This document shows positions 33,351 through 43,270 of a stretch of 64,000 nucleotides of DNA, piece after piece. The notes beneath the pieces are model-generated. The model did not search any database. It was not told the DNA's origin and worked only from the letters and a program-made list of their open reading frames with translations. Numbering within the stretch: position 1 is the first letter of the stretch; every line of letters begins with the position of its first letter. A program made the translations under genes and the position numbers. Location: NCBI RefSeq assembly GCF_002836595.1, contig NZ_PJBB01000003.1, positions 2,479,001-2,543,000 on the forward strand, written 5' to 3'. This stretch comes from Tenacibaculum sp. Bg11-29. Lineage in GTDB: Bacteria > Bacteroidota > Bacteroidia > Flavobacteriales > Flavobacteriaceae.

Positions 33351-36300
33351 TTAATTTTTTAAAATAATTTTTTTATTAATCTTTTCTCCTTCACTAGTTA
33401 CATTTACAATATAAATCCCAGAAGAAATTTCAGGTAAGTTTATTGCTGTAACTCCATTAGATTTAAAGGCTTTAACCATAACCGTTTTACCAATTGGAGA
33501 GTAGATTTTAATTAAGTTATTTTTAGCTTGTAACCCTTTAATAGTTAATTGGTTTTTTGAAGATTGGTACACAGATATGTTACTTAAAGTATGTCTATCA
33601 TTGTTAATTTTATTAGAAGTTGTGTGTATAAAGAATTGACTAGGTGTATTCGCTTTTTTCTTTAAGGATACACTATATTTTTCTTTAGATAAGTTAATGA
33701 ATTTGTTATTAACTTTATCTTCTATATAAACTTGCGTATCACTAGGTAAATTAAACGATTCAGCAGAAAAGACAATTGTTTGATTTGTGTTTACTTCTAA
33801 GCCAACAGGAACAATAGTTGTTTCTAAGTTTTCTTTAGGTAAAGATTGAATAGCATATTCTTTATTATTCTCTTTATTAACTAATTGAGAATAAAAATTA
33901 AAGTTGCTTTTAGTTCCTTTAAAAGTACTACCATCATATCCATTATCAAAGCCAGTGGTAGCTCCTTCTAGGTAATATAGTTTGGTTGTTTTAGTAGTGC
34001 CGTTACTAGCTGTAGCTGTTATGTTAATTTGAGTTTTAGAGTTGGATTGTCTTTGAAAAGTACCTGAAGTATGAGATTGATTAGCTTTATCAAAAGTTAC
34101 ATTTGAGTTTGCACTTGCACTAATAAAGAAACCTTGCCCTGGAGCTATTTGAAAGGCTCCATCAATACCCGCTAATTTTAAATCATAACTACTAGTAGTT
34201 TGATTCCATACCCAAGCTGTAGCTTCAGATACAACTGTGTTTAAAGGATTCGCATTAAAAAAATCACCTAAATTGATGTAAGAAGTATAAGGGTTTCCTA
34301 CTAGGTTGTAACTGTTTGTGTTCATTGTAACAGGATAAGTTACAGTAGTTGAATTTGTAGTCCCTGTAAATTTAAGGTCAGCTGCTAAATTAAGTTTAAC
34401 AGAATACCCTTTTCCTGAAGTAATATTTCCTAAAGTGTTTGCGTTTTGGTAGTTCCAAGCAGTTCCATCATTTTGGTAAGGAGCTAAGCCAATATTATTA
34501 CCAGTCCCTAAAGCAAAAACGTTGTTATCTAATAAGTTGGTTATAGTCTCATTTTTTAAGGGTGAACTTACCAAATACCAATTATTGGTCGCTAAATTTC
34601 TATTATAAGTAACAGTAGCAGTTAATTCGCTATTTGTAATTAAAGAAGCTCCAGATTCAATAATAACAGCGCCAATTGTAGTTGGAGAATCGATTATTGG
34701 AAACATATTAGCATTTGCTGGTATTATAACTCCACTAGTAATTGTAGGTACGGTATTTGTACTCCAGTTATCAGGATTGGTCCAGCTAGTATCAATAGTC
34801 CCCGTCCATGTAATAGTGTTAGGTAATGTAGTACTACCTGCTACAATAGGGCTTTCAGGTTTGTTGTAGAAAGCATATTCATTAACGGTATATCCTGTTC
34901 CGTTAGCAGCTACAGTAACTTTTAACCATCCATATACAGTTTTACCTTTATATTGAGATTCAAAACCGATATAACCAGTTCTGTTACTCCATTCAGTATG
35001 AGTTGAAGTATATAAATCTAATTGATCAGGGTATGCTCCAGGAGCAGTAAAGTTACTAGTTGATGAAATTAATTCTCCATTCTCTAATAGTGTAATGTTT
35101 CTGGTAGTAGCATTTGTAACTAATCTTTTACCATATGTTTCTATTTTTAAATGATTAGCACCAAAATACCATGAACCATAGTCATAATATGCACCATCTA
35201 ATTCGGGAATATAAAACCAGTCCCATGCAGAAGCACTATCTACAGATTCATTAAGTGTTCCTGTGATTATAGTGTAAGGATCAATAAAATTAATGTCGAT
35301 ACTATTAGCATAGTTTATAATGTTAGTAAAACCATTGTTAAAAGCAGAAGTATTAAAAGTTACGTTATAAGAAGTGTTGTTTGCTTCCGTATGATTTATA
35401 GCTGTACCAACAGCTACTAATTTAACTTCCGTGCTGTTTACATAAATAACTTTAAGACTATAATTGCTAGGTGCTGTAGTGGTAAAATCTACACCATTTA
35501 CAAATGTTTTATTGCTAAATTGGGCTGCACCAGAAATATTAATTTCTGTAGCGAAATTAATGTTACCATTATTACCTGAACTTTCAGAGGCAGTATTAGA
35601 TGTTAAAAGTAATTCAGCCGCATTAGGGTCAATTAATGTTTGACCAGCTGTAATGTCACCGTTTGGTTTAGTAGAAAAGGCATATTCATAAACAGTTAAA
35701 GTTTCTCCGTTGTCAGAAACACTAGCTTTCATCCACCCGTTAATAATTTCACCATTGTGATTTGTGGTAAAGCCAATATAACCTGTTTTTCCTTCCCAAG
35801 CAGTATATCCGTCATATCTCATATCTAATTGACCAGGATAGTCTTCTGGGGCAGTAAAATTGCTAGCTGTAGATATAAGATTACCTTGTTTTAAAAGAGT
35901 AATATCTCTTGTGCCAGTATTTGTAACTAATTTTTTACCATAAGTTTCAATTTTTAAATGTTTGGTTACATATACCCAAGTACCATAATTGTTGTTTCCA
36001 TTAATAAGAGTTAAGTTGAGGTTATCCCATGTAGCTCCTGTTGTAGCTGAAACATCGGCAATATTTTCATAAATAATTTCAAAAGGATTATAAAATTTTA
36101 AATTTAAACTGATTGAGGTACAAGATAAATTAGAAGCTCCAGAAAAAGAAGAAACATTAAAACTTAAATTTTTAGTTTCATTGTTTGTTACTAAATGACT
36201 ACTTGCTGTACCAGCAATGGTTAATATAGCAGTCGTTAAAGAAGTAATCTGAATAGAAGAATTTAAACCTTGAGGTAAAGCTAAAGTATAATCTGTATTT

Positions 36301-37427
36301 TCAGTAAGAGAGCCTGAAGCTGCAGAGAAATTAGCGTTATCAAGGGTAACATTTACTGTTTTATTAAAGCTACCATCATTAGCAACTAATTCTTTAATAT
36401 CGTTAGTATCTACAACTAAAGATCCTCCAGTGTTATTAACACCAGTATCTATTAAGTTTTGAGCAGTCCATAATGTTTTACGTGCATCATGTTGTAATGC
36501 AGCTAACATACGATCTGTTTGTCCTTTTGTAAACATACTATAACAACCGTATGCAGCACCATTGTACCCCATGTAGTTTTCGTAGTTAATATTTTCATTA
36601 AAACAATTTAAACTAGGTGTACAAGATCCATCAGGAACTACTGATTCTGCTTCGGCAGGAGTATCATCTACTTCATCATTAGGAAGTGTACAGCCGCCAT
36701 CAAAAGTATGTATAAGGTTAAAAAAGTGACCAAATTCATGTGTTAATACAGAAGCAAATTCATCACTATTAGCATTTCCATGTAAATAAGCACCATTATA
36801 TACAATTCTTGCAATACCGTCATCAGACATCCATGTAGTTGGATACCAAGCTACACCAGAGTTTGTTGTAGCACCATCACCATATAAATCATTCTGGATG
36901 TATACATTAACATATTTATAATTATCCCATGCATCAGCAGCAACAGCAGCATTAGAACCTGTTCCACCATAACCAGCTTTTTCATCATAATAAACAACAC
37001 CACTACTACAATTTCCGTTAGGATCTAGTTGTGCTAATTTAAATTCAATATCTAAAGTACTTTTTATAGGCGCAAATTGTGCATCAACAGTTGCAAAATC
37101 AGCATTTAAACCTTGAAAGTCTTCATTCATTTTATGTAAAGCTACTTTAATTTTATCAGTAGTTACAGTTAAACCATTTTGTACTTCACCATAAACATGA
37201 AAAACAACAGGTATGGTGTAAGTGCTAGCTAGTTTACTTTTTTGTTTTTTAGATATTTTTCTTGAATAGTTGTTGAACTCAATATATTCTTTTCTCGCTT
37301 CAGGATGATTTTTAAAATAAATCTCATTTTGAATACTAGCTTTACAAGCGCGTTTTGATTGTGAGTAGATTTTGGACTGTAAAGCAGAAACCAAAATAAA
37401 TAGAACAATAGTAAAATTATTTCTCAT
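33351..37427 (-). CDS. Secreted M43 (pappalysin-type) zinc metalloprotease with T9SS sorting domain
   Basis: 1358 residues with a signal peptide (FTIVLFILVSALQSKIYSQ). The M43 catalytic domain includes HEFGHFFNLIH at residues 230-240 (HExxHxxxxxH) and a downstream Met-turn region around MGYNGAAYGCYSMF. Next come two copies of a domain of about 270 residues, each holding HLKIETYGK-(K/R)-LVTN and TGYIGF motifs (starting near 489 and 757). A beta-rich region follows, then a C-terminal type A sorting domain (residues about 1285-1358: IKIYSPIGKTVM, SGIYIVNVTSEGEKINKKII). It is exported by Sec, then across the outer membrane by the type IX system. Role: extracellular protein degradation. Confidence 0.9.
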   Translation of the reverse strand: MRNNFTIVLFILVSALQSKIYSQSKRACKASIQNEIYFKNHPEARKEYIEFNNYSRKISKKQKSKLASTYTIPVVFHVYGEVQNGLTVTTDKIKVALHKMNEDFQGLNADFATVDAQFAPIKSTLDIEFKLAQLDPNGNCSSGVVYYDEKAGYGGTGSNAAVAADAWDNYKYVNVYIQNDLYGDGATTNSGVAWYPTTWMSDDGIARIVYNGAYLHGNANSDEFASVLTHEFGHFFNLIHTFDGGCTLPNDEVDDTPAEAESVVPDGSCTPSLNCFNENINYENYMGYNGAAYGCYSMFTKGQTDRMLAALQHDARKTLWTAQNLIDTGVNNTGGSLVVDTNDIKELVANDGSFNKTVNVTLDNANFSAASGSLTENTDYTLALPQGLNSSIQITSLTTAILTIAGTASSHLVTNNETKNLSFNVSSFSGASNLSCTSISLNLKFYNPFEIIYENIADVSATTGATWDNLNLTLINGNNNYGTWVYVTKHLKIETYGKKLVTNTGTRDITLLKQGNLISTASNFTAPEDYPGQLDMRYDGYTAWEGKTGYIGFTTNHNGEIINGWMKASVSDNGETLTVYEYAFSTKPNGDITAGQTLIDPNAAELLLTSNTASESSGNNGNINFATEINISGAAQFSNKTFVNGVDFTTTAPSNYSLKVIYVNSTEVKLVAVGTAINHTEANNTSYNVTFNTSAFNNGFTNIINYANSIDINFIDPYTIITGTLNESVDSASAWDWFYIPELDGAYYDYGSWYFGANHLKIETYGKRLVTNATTRNITLLENGELISSTSNFTAPGAYPDQLDLYTSTHTEWSNRTGYIGFESQYKGKTVYGWLKVTVAANGTGYTVNEYAFYNKPESPIVAGSTTLPNTITWTGTIDTSWTNPDNWSTNTVPTITSGVIIPANANMFPIIDSPTTIGAVIIESGASLITNSELTATVTYNRNLATNNWYLVSSPLKNETITNLLDNNVFALGTGNNIGLAPYQNDGTAWNYQNANTLGNITSGKGYSVKLNLAADLKFTGTTNSTTVTYPVTMNTNSYNLVGNPYTSYINLGDFFNANPLNTVVSEATAWVWNQTTSSYDLKLAGIDGAFQIAPGQGFFISASANSNVTFDKANQSHTSGTFQRQSNSKTQINITATASNGTTKTTKLYYLEGATTGFDNGYDGSTFKGTKSNFNFYSQLVNKENNKEYAIQSLPKENLETTIVPVGLEVNTNQTIVFSAESFNLPSDTQVYIEDKVNNKFINLSKEKYSVSLKKKANTPSQFFIHTTSNKINNDRHTLSNISVYQSSKNQLTIKGLQAKNNLIKIYSPIGKTVMVKAFKSNGVTAINLPEISSGIYIVNVTSEGEKINKKIILKN

Positions 37428-37959
37428 TGAAATGTTTTTTTGAATTAATTAATAGATAGCTCCCCGTTAAAATTTTATTAATTTTCAGTAAACATACTGT
37501 TAATTGCTTTATCTGTATTATTTTAGTATTGTTATTGGTAATATCGTATGTGTATGTGTTTATTTTTTAATTTTATTTTAAAAATTATGATAAAAATTGG
37601 TTATGTAGTGAAGCTGTTTTTTGGTTTTTATTATCAGAATAGAGGTGTGGTGAAAGGTGTTTTTTATGTATCGTATTAAAGTGAGTTGTTTATTGATGTG
37701 TGTTGAGAGAGACAATTACTTGAAACTTGTTTGTCTGTTTTTGTTTCTTAGTTAGATAAAAATTAGTGTAATTATAAGTAATGGTAGTTTGAGTTTGTGG
37801 TTCGAAATACTATCACTTTAACTAAATAGGTTGTTTTGGTGAAAAAGGGAGGGGTTTGTTAAAAATAAATGCTTCTTCGGAGTGAAGAATATTGATGATT
37901 AGCGTAACTATTAATCTAATAAACTTATCTTAAGCTTATCTTTTTTACTCTTATGAAGT
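37428..37959. other. 532-base intergenic stretch
   Basis: AT-rich DNA between two minus-strand genes. I see no gene, strong terminator or clear promoter box; it must hold the promoter of the M43 protease on the minus strand, but no TAnnTTTG stands out. Confidence 0.4.
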
Positions 37960-39138
37960 TTATTCATTTACTACATTATAAAGCTTTACTTTCTTTACGT
38001 TTTTTAAACTACCTGTTAAAGAGTTCACATCACCTTTTAAGTTATAGGTTTTTCCGTTAATTTCTACGATTATTCCTATCTTAATTATTTTGTTTTGATG
38101 GTGAGTGTTGTATATTTTATAAGTTGCTCCATTGTTATTGAAGGTTAGTTTATCTTCAGTTTTATTAATTTTAAAATCTGATTTTTCTAAACTCAATTTT
38201 ATCGGGTACGAAAATTCAATTGTTTTATTAGGTTTAATTAATGCGTAATATAGCATTCGATTATTTACGTTAAACACTACAACTTGTTTTTGATTTTTTA
38301 TAAGTTTAAATGAGGTTATTTTAGTGATTTCTTCTTCTTCTAGATTAATATATTTTGTAATTTCTATACTTTTTTTATTTCCATTCCATGTTGTTTTAGT
38401 TCTTTTTCTAAAAGGAGATATAGAAATTGAACCTTCTTCTGTATTATTGAAAATAGGGTTTTCTTCAACTATTAAAAAGGGCTTAGGAATGTTGTTAATT
38501 ATTTTAAAATAAGTGTCTGTGAATCTACAACATCCACTCTTAATCATAGTGTGAATAGTTTTAGTTTTGTAATTAGGTTTAAACATTCCACAATACTCTT
38601 GTGCTAATCGGGTAAATTCAGGACTATGTTTTAACCCTTGTTTTGTTTCTAAGTAAATTTGATATGTTGGGCTACCGTAACAACTATATGCTCCATCGAG
38701 TATGGCTAAATCATTTATTCCATCAAAATTAAAATCTTGGTATATTATAATATTTTGATCAGCATAAGGTAGCTTTAAAGCATTTGTTGTTGTAACTCTA
38801 CATTTATCGATGTTAACATGCAAGGCGTTCGATTTAATTTCTATAACCTCCTTATTGGTTTTTATATCAATAATTGTAGTTTTTCCTTTTTTTATAATTT
38901 CATTTTTAAGGCCTTTTTCAAGCGTTATCATTCCTTTATACTTGTCAGAAAAACTATTTATTATAAAGTTGGTTTGGCTAAATGTGTTAATAGTTGTAAA
39001 GCCAATAATAAAAAATAATAATACTCTTAATTTTTTACTTCCTTTTGGGTAATGATTAGCGAAAAGAGTATAGGAAAATAAATAAGTGTTTTGGTTTATT
39101 AATTCTTTAAGTGTACTTCTTTTTTCTTTTTTTTTCAT
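37960..39138 (-). CDS. Exported XAC2610-like protein
   Basis: 392 residues. The hydrophobic segment VLLFFIIGFTTINTFSQ (about 39-55) looks like a signal peptide end, with an unusually long 38-residue basic leader before it; no later ATG replaces it, so the start may be right or may lie at an alternative codon. The segment IIYQDFNFDGINDLAILDGAYSCYGSPTYQIYL carries a DxNxDGxxD calcium-binding loop and matches the XAC2610-type family of exported proteins. The remainder is unrecognised and has a beta-type look. A TATATTTG promoter box lies 30 bases upstream. Confidence 0.7.
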   Translation of the reverse strand: MKKKEKRSTLKELINQNTYLFSYTLFANHYPKGSKKLRVLLFFIIGFTTINTFSQTNFIINSFSDKYKGMITLEKGLKNEIIKKGKTTIIDIKTNKEVIEIKSNALHVNIDKCRVTTTNALKLPYADQNIIIYQDFNFDGINDLAILDGAYSCYGSPTYQIYLETKQGLKHSPEFTRLAQEYCGMFKPNYKTKTIHTMIKSGCCRFTDTYFKIINNIPKPFLIVEENPIFNNTEEGSISISPFRKRTKTTWNGNKKSIEITKYINLEEEEITKITSFKLIKNQKQVVVFNVNNRMLYYALIKPNKTIEFSYPIKLSLEKSDFKINKTEDKLTFNNNGATYKIYNTHHQNKIIKIGIIVEINGKTYNLKGDVNSLTGSLKNVKKVKLYNVVNE

Positions 39139-39168
39139 AGCGATTAACTCTTGTCATTAGCAATAGTA

Positions 39169-39176
39169 CAAATATA
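39169..39176 (-). promoter_or_regulatory. -7 promoter box for the XAC2610-like gene
   Basis: On the minus strand this reads TATATTTG, a perfect TAnnTTTG, 30 bases before the start codon at 39138. It supports the long reading of that gene. Confidence 0.5.
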
Positions 39177-39397
39177 CGCAGACCTTTTAATTAAGTGTAA
39201 ATAAGTAATGTTTATGCTTTATGTTTTTACGAGGTAAAATTGAAAGAATAAAAGTGAAGTAAATGCCCTTGAGTGTTGATTGCTATATTTTTTCGAAAAT
39301 AACTTTAGAGGAGGTATAAAATTAATACTAAAAAATATTGGTTAGAGTTACCTTGTAATAAATGTTTGTTTAAAATATTGTTTATATTAGTATAATA

Positions 39398-39432
39398 AGC
39401 TCAAAATACTATGATGTACTATTTTGAGCTTA
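39398..39432. repeat. Inverted repeat in the gap before the MBL pseudogene
   Basis: AAGCTCAAAATA and its complement pair around an 11-base loop. Neither side has a real T tract, so it is not a typical terminator, though it would lie about 50 bases after the stop of the minus-strand MBL gene. The rest of 39139-39480 holds only a promoter. Confidence 0.5.
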
Positions 39433-39480
39433 AATTGCTATTCTGTGGAGTTAAGGAATATTTTATTTTAACTGTATTTT

Positions 39481-40250
39481 TTAGTTTATTTCGAGTATTT
39501 CACCATCTTCAGGAATTAAAACTTTATTTATTAGTTGATGTTGTGTTAGTGTTTTTTTTAACTCTTTTCGAGTTAATGGACAATGGTTTATAGATTCCAT
39601 ATGATTAGCTATAACTTTTCCTTGTGTGTTTTTAATAAACTTTAGAATATCATCAATATTCATAATAAGTTGTTTAAATAAATCGAATTGCACGATTCCG
39701 CAAGCTAAGACACTAATGTCGGGCTTATATTTTTTTAGAACTTTATTAACTGAGTCTGTGTAAATTGTATCAGAACTGAGGTAAATAGATTTTTGATTGG
39801 GTAATTTTATGTAGAAACCAATTACATTTCCCATTGTTTTAGCAACAAAGCCATAACCATATTTTACTGGAATACCTTCAATGGTTCCTCCTAATAATTT
39901 TTGTTTTTCCCAGTATTTTAGTGACTGAGTAACGTGTAAGCCTCTTTTTATAAAACCCTTTTTATCTTTAGTGCGACAGGTAATAGGAATGTTATTTTTT
40001 ATTAAAAATTTAACTCCTGCTTTATCAATATGATCTGGGTGTTGATGTGTAATTATACAGTGTGTAACTCTATTTAATATAAAAGCTATGTTCTTAGTAA
40101 GGGAACAATCGGGTTTTTTCTTGCTTTATGTCTAAATAATGTAAAAGAAGGCATAATACCTATATCTCCTAACATTGGATCGATTAAAATTACATCTTTT
40201 TCTGTTTCAAGAATCATAGTTGCATTTCTAATGTGATGAATTTTTAACAT
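39481..40250 (-). pseudogene. MBL-fold metallohydrolase with a frameshift
   Basis: Two frames together give a protein of about 256 residues. The first part runs from ATG 40248-40250 (MLKIHHIRNATMILETEKDV, DPMLGDIG) to a TAG at 40086-40088. In the shifted frame it continues IAFILNRVTHCIITHQHPDHID, containing the HxHxDH metal motif as HQHPDH, through LSSDTIYTD to EDGEILEIN. Losing one base in the short A run near 40092 explains the break. UlaG-like hydrolases of this sort act on small phosphate or lactone substrates. The intact part from 39834 is too short to be active alone. Confidence 0.8.
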
Positions 40251-40313
40251 TTTGTATGTGTTTTAAATTTATACAAAAGTCTAGTAAAGCATGGCTATTT
40301 CCATTGATTCAAA

Positions 40314-40881
40314 TCAAGAAGTACGTTTTCTAATACGGCTTAATGTTTCAGGAGTTATGTTTAAATAAGAGGCGATGTGGTATTGATTGAAGCCATTCTG
40401 GTTTATAGATGAATAACTCGTTGTATAACTCTTTTGGTGTTTTAGTAACCCGATTAAACTCTAGCATTTCTTTTTGTTTTAGTAGTTTTTGAAATGATGC
40501 ATCAATAAAAGATTTACCGCATTGGTATTTTTCTAATAAATCAAAAAAAGGATTTCTATCAATACATAAAACTTCAACAGAAGAAAGACATTCTTGATTT
40601 TTGTTAGTGTTAGAATTCTGGCTAAACGTTAGTAAGTCGGAAATAAATTGTGGTTTTATGTAGAAATTAATATTTACTTCTTTTTCTTGATTAGAGTAGT
40701 ATTCTCTTACTATTCCTTTATTTAGAAATCGAAGTTGCTTTTCTTTGCTTTGAGCTTGAATTAATAAACTTCCTTTTCTGTGTTTTATAACCTTAATTAA
40801 TGAGAATAGTTCTTCTATTCCATCTTGATTTAATGAATATTCAGTTTTAAAAAAATTAGATAGTTTGGAGAAATTTGTCAT
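40314..40881 (-). pseudogene. Crp/Fnr-family regulator with disrupted C-terminus
   Basis: From ATG 40881 a cyclic-nucleotide-binding-type domain runs intact (HRKGSLLIQAQSKEKQLRFL, NINFYIKPQFISDLLTF). Near 40382 the frame changes. The continuing helix-turn-helix QYHIASYLNITPETLSRIRK is in another frame, ending at 40314. The intact frame instead ends IPHRLLFKHNS at 40348. Collapse of a direct CAATACCA repeat could account for it, since the homologous sequence would read IPQYHIASYL (inferred). It lies next to the frameshifted MBL gene, as its probable regulator. Confidence 0.75.
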
Positions 40882-40933
40882 TTTCTAGTTTCTAGATGAT
40901 CTTTTTAAGTTACAGGTTTATGTAATGATTACT

Positions 40934-41740
40934 TTATTTGTTTTTAAGAAATGGATTGTACATCATAATAGCGTGGTTTTCTACAATAATTTTTTCTGTT
41001 TCAGAATTTTCTGTTGAAATTATTTTAATAATTTGATTATGTCTTGAGTATCCACCCCAAGATTGTTGTTTTATTTGATGGTTTCTTTCCTCAATTCTAT
41101 AAGATTCATTTAACTTTTCTTTTGATAATAACTCTCCATATAAATGTGTTTTATCCATCCATAAATTAATAACAAAATGATTCTTTGTTTCATTTTTTAT
41201 TTGAAGATCAATGTAGTTATATGATAAAGTTGCTCCGGCACCAAAAGGGACTTTTCTGTTTACGTCAGGAAAAACATCAAATCCATGTCTGTATCTTTCT
41301 TTAATGGTTAAAGGGCTGTGTGCGAAAATCCAAAAAAGTAAATTACCCAGTTGGCAAAGTCCACCACCAATATCTTTGTCAATCCTCCCGCTTTTTAAAA
41401 TTAAGCCCTCTAGGTAACCTTTTCTTTTAGTAGGACGTCCTACTAATTTCCAAAGTGAAAAATATTCATTTGGTCTAATTTCAATTCCATTTAAATGTTT
41501 TATTGCAATTTCAAGATTTGTTCTCTTGTTTTCTTGAAGATACATTTCTACATCTTTAAGAGGTCTTAAAATAAGTGATTTATGTTTAAATACTGTATGT
41601 TTAAGATTGTTTTTATTAATATGTTTTGAGTATTTCTTGGTGGAGAAAAACCAATTCCATTTTCGTTTTAATACAAAGTATTCTTTTCCTAAAAAGAGCC
41701 TTAGGGTTCCTCTTTTAATTGGTTTTTCAATTTCGTTCAA
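40934..41740 (-). CDS. VanW family protein
   Basis: A 268-residue protein. The VanW domain is clear: IRPNEYFSLWKLVGRPTKRKGY, GLILKSGRIDKDIGGGLCQL (the GGGLCQ signature), HSPLTIKERYRHGFDVFPDV and VPFGAGATLSYNY. VanW was named from the VanB-type vancomycin gene cluster, but its biochemical role is unknown and it occurs widely without glycopeptide resistance. No signal peptide is visible. No other van genes are nearby, so resistance should not be inferred. Confidence 0.88.
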   Translation of the reverse strand: MNEIEKPIKRGTLRLFLGKEYFVLKRKWNWFFSTKKYSKHINKNNLKHTVFKHKSLILRPLKDVEMYLQENKRTNLEIAIKHLNGIEIRPNEYFSLWKLVGRPTKRKGYLEGLILKSGRIDKDIGGGLCQLGNLLFWIFAHSPLTIKERYRHGFDVFPDVNRKVPFGAGATLSYNYIDLQIKNETKNHFVINLWMDKTHLYGELLSKEKLNESYRIEERNHQIKQQSWGGYSRHNQIIKIISTENSETEKIIVENHAIMMYNPFLKNK

Positions 41741-41787
41741 GTTCTTATTATATTAATAGGTTAGTGTAAGAATAAAAGAAGTCATTT

Positions 41788-42015
41788 TTACTTTCGTAGC
41801 TCTTTTTCTGACATTTCTAGATTATATGTTTTTCCGTCTTTGTTAAAATTCCAAATATTTGAAACTTCTCGCAGTTTAGGTAAAATAGTTTCACCTGAAC
41901 TTACTTTTTGTTTTGTAGTTCTACGTAATTTTCGGTTTGCATCTTGCTTGTTTTCTTTTTCAGATTTGGCAGTTGTATTTCCGTGTATTTTGTTTTTCTT
42001 TTTTGAGCGACTCAT
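41788..42015 (-). CDS. Small basic conserved protein, 75 aa
   Basis: A 75-residue, strongly basic protein (MSRSKKKNKIHGNTTAKSEK, ANRKLRRTTKQK), then a small ordered end (EVSNIWNFNKDGKTYNLEMS). From memory, the MSRSKKKxxI start and the ANRKLRR stretch recur in small conserved bacterial proteins of unknown function. The charge suggests RNA or ribosome binding, which is only a guess. It starts 23 bases after the stop of the CDP-alcohol phosphotransferase gene on the same strand. Confidence 0.65.
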   Translation of the reverse strand: MSRSKKKNKIHGNTTAKSEKENKQDANRKLRRTTKQKVSSGETILPKLREVSNIWNFNKDGKTYNLEMSEKELRK

Positions 42016-42038
42016 TCTTTTGTTTTTCAGTAGCTTAT

Positions 42039-42650
42039 TTATCCGTTTAAATATTTATTCTTTTTAAAGTTAATATTTTTTCTTATTAAATATGCGTGAT
42101 ATGCACTTGGTATATCGTGAGTCCACTTAGGTAAAATTAATATTATTAGAATTACATCGATATGGGAAATTAAGCCAATTATTACTGCGCTATAAAATGG
42201 TATTCCAGCATGGTTGAATCCAATTAAAGAGGTAAAAGCAATTAGTAGCGTAATTCCCCAAATTTTGGAAAGAAAAGCATGAGTGCAAGTTTCTTTTTTA
42301 AATTTTATAAAGCTTATTGCGTAGCAAGCTAATTCCATTCCGAGAATTGTCCAAATAACAATTGAATTATCAGAAATCAATTTAGGATATAATATCCAAG
42401 TAGCAAGCCCAATGGATACCCAAAATACCATATCTGTTTGACTGTCCATTCGTCTTAGTTTAGGAGAAGAGATGTTTTGTTTCCTAGCAATTATTCCATC
42501 TAAGATATCAGAAATCAATCCTAAATACATTAAGATTACAATAATTATTTTGGCATTTTCTCCTATAAAATATGCTAGTAGTAAAATTATTGGTGCTAAT
42601 AATAATCGAAATAATATTAATGAAAGAGGTGTGTTCATTTTAATTTTCAC
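42039..42650 (-). CDS. CDP-alcohol phosphatidyltransferase-like membrane protein
   Basis: A 203-residue polytopic inner-membrane protein (about six membrane segments). The CDP-OH-P signature is D-x2-DG-x2-AR-x8-G-x3-D-x3-D. Here it reads DILDGIIARKQ then LRRMDSQTD: the aspartates, Gly and Arg are present, but the second glycine position holds Leu. Family members join a CDP-activated lipid or alcohol to glycerol, inositol or serine type acceptors; which one here is unknown. It is in a minus-strand series with the small basic protein and VanW. Confidence 0.8.
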   Translation of the reverse strand: MKIKMNTPLSLILFRLLLAPIILLLAYFIGENAKIIIVILMYLGLISDILDGIIARKQNISSPKLRRMDSQTDMVFWVSIGLATWILYPKLISDNSIVIWTILGMELACYAISFIKFKKETCTHAFLSKIWGITLLIAFTSLIGFNHAGIPFYSAVIIGLISHIDVILIILILPKWTHDIPSAYHAYLIRKNINFKKNKYLNG

Positions 42651-42889
42651 AAGTTTGTTTTTGTTGTGTAAATTACTTTATTCCTTTTACTAATTAAAAT
42701 AAAAGTGGTAAAAAAAGAAGTATCGTTGTTGTTTATGGGGTAGCGGTAAATTTAAAAATAAGATAGGAGATAATATATGAGGTGTCCACAATTTGAAATG
42801 TGGTTTTCCGCAAAAAAAACTATTCGTTATAAAGAAAGTAATGGGAGAGTGAATAAATAAAAATTATTTCACTTTAGAAGAAATGATAC

Positions 42890-43198
42890 TTATTTGTCTT
42901 TAAAAAGAAACCCTAACCCCATACGACCTAAAAATTTCTTTTCGAAAGCCCAAAAGAATTTAAATTGACCAAATAACCAACCAACTAAAGGTAGTGTAGT
43001 TTGGTAAATAGGAAAAATAAGTAAAATACGTAAAGGCCAATATATCCAAGGGGAAGTGGTTTCAGGAGAAAGCCCAACAAAAGCTGTAATAGGTTTTGCA
43101 ACCCAAGAAGCAAACGAGCCGTTAATAGAAAATACGATTAATACGGCAATTACATCCCAAGTAGTATTTAAACCCCAACGTTGTTTTAATTTTTCCAT
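42890..43198 (-). CDS. Small membrane protein (DUF6787-like)
   Basis: The frame opens at 43267, but MEKLKQRWGLNTTWDVIAVL at 43198 is the natural start, giving 102 residues. Two or three hydrophobic segments are visible (VIAVLIVFSINGSFASWVA; WPLRILLIFPIYQTTLPLVG). KQRWG near the start and FNGSF-like INGSF match my memory of a flavobacterial family called DUF6787, whose function is unknown. It lies 72 bases after the start of the DUF937 gene, same strand. Confidence 0.7.
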   Translation of the reverse strand: MEKLKQRWGLNTTWDVIAVLIVFSINGSFASWVAKPITAFVGLSPETTSPWIYWPLRILLIFPIYQTTLPLVGWLFGQFKFFWAFEKKFLGRMGLGFLFKDK

Positions 43199-43270
43199 GG
43201 CGGCAAAAATAGTTAAAAGAAAAAGGGCAAACAAATGTTTACCCTTTTTGATATTATAAAAATGCAATAT

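Noticed and set aside
40934..41740. Vancomycin resistance from the VanW gene
   Set aside because: VanW occurs widely without van clusters; no VanA/H/X/Y gene is in the window, and outer-membrane bacteria are not vancomycin targets in the usual way.
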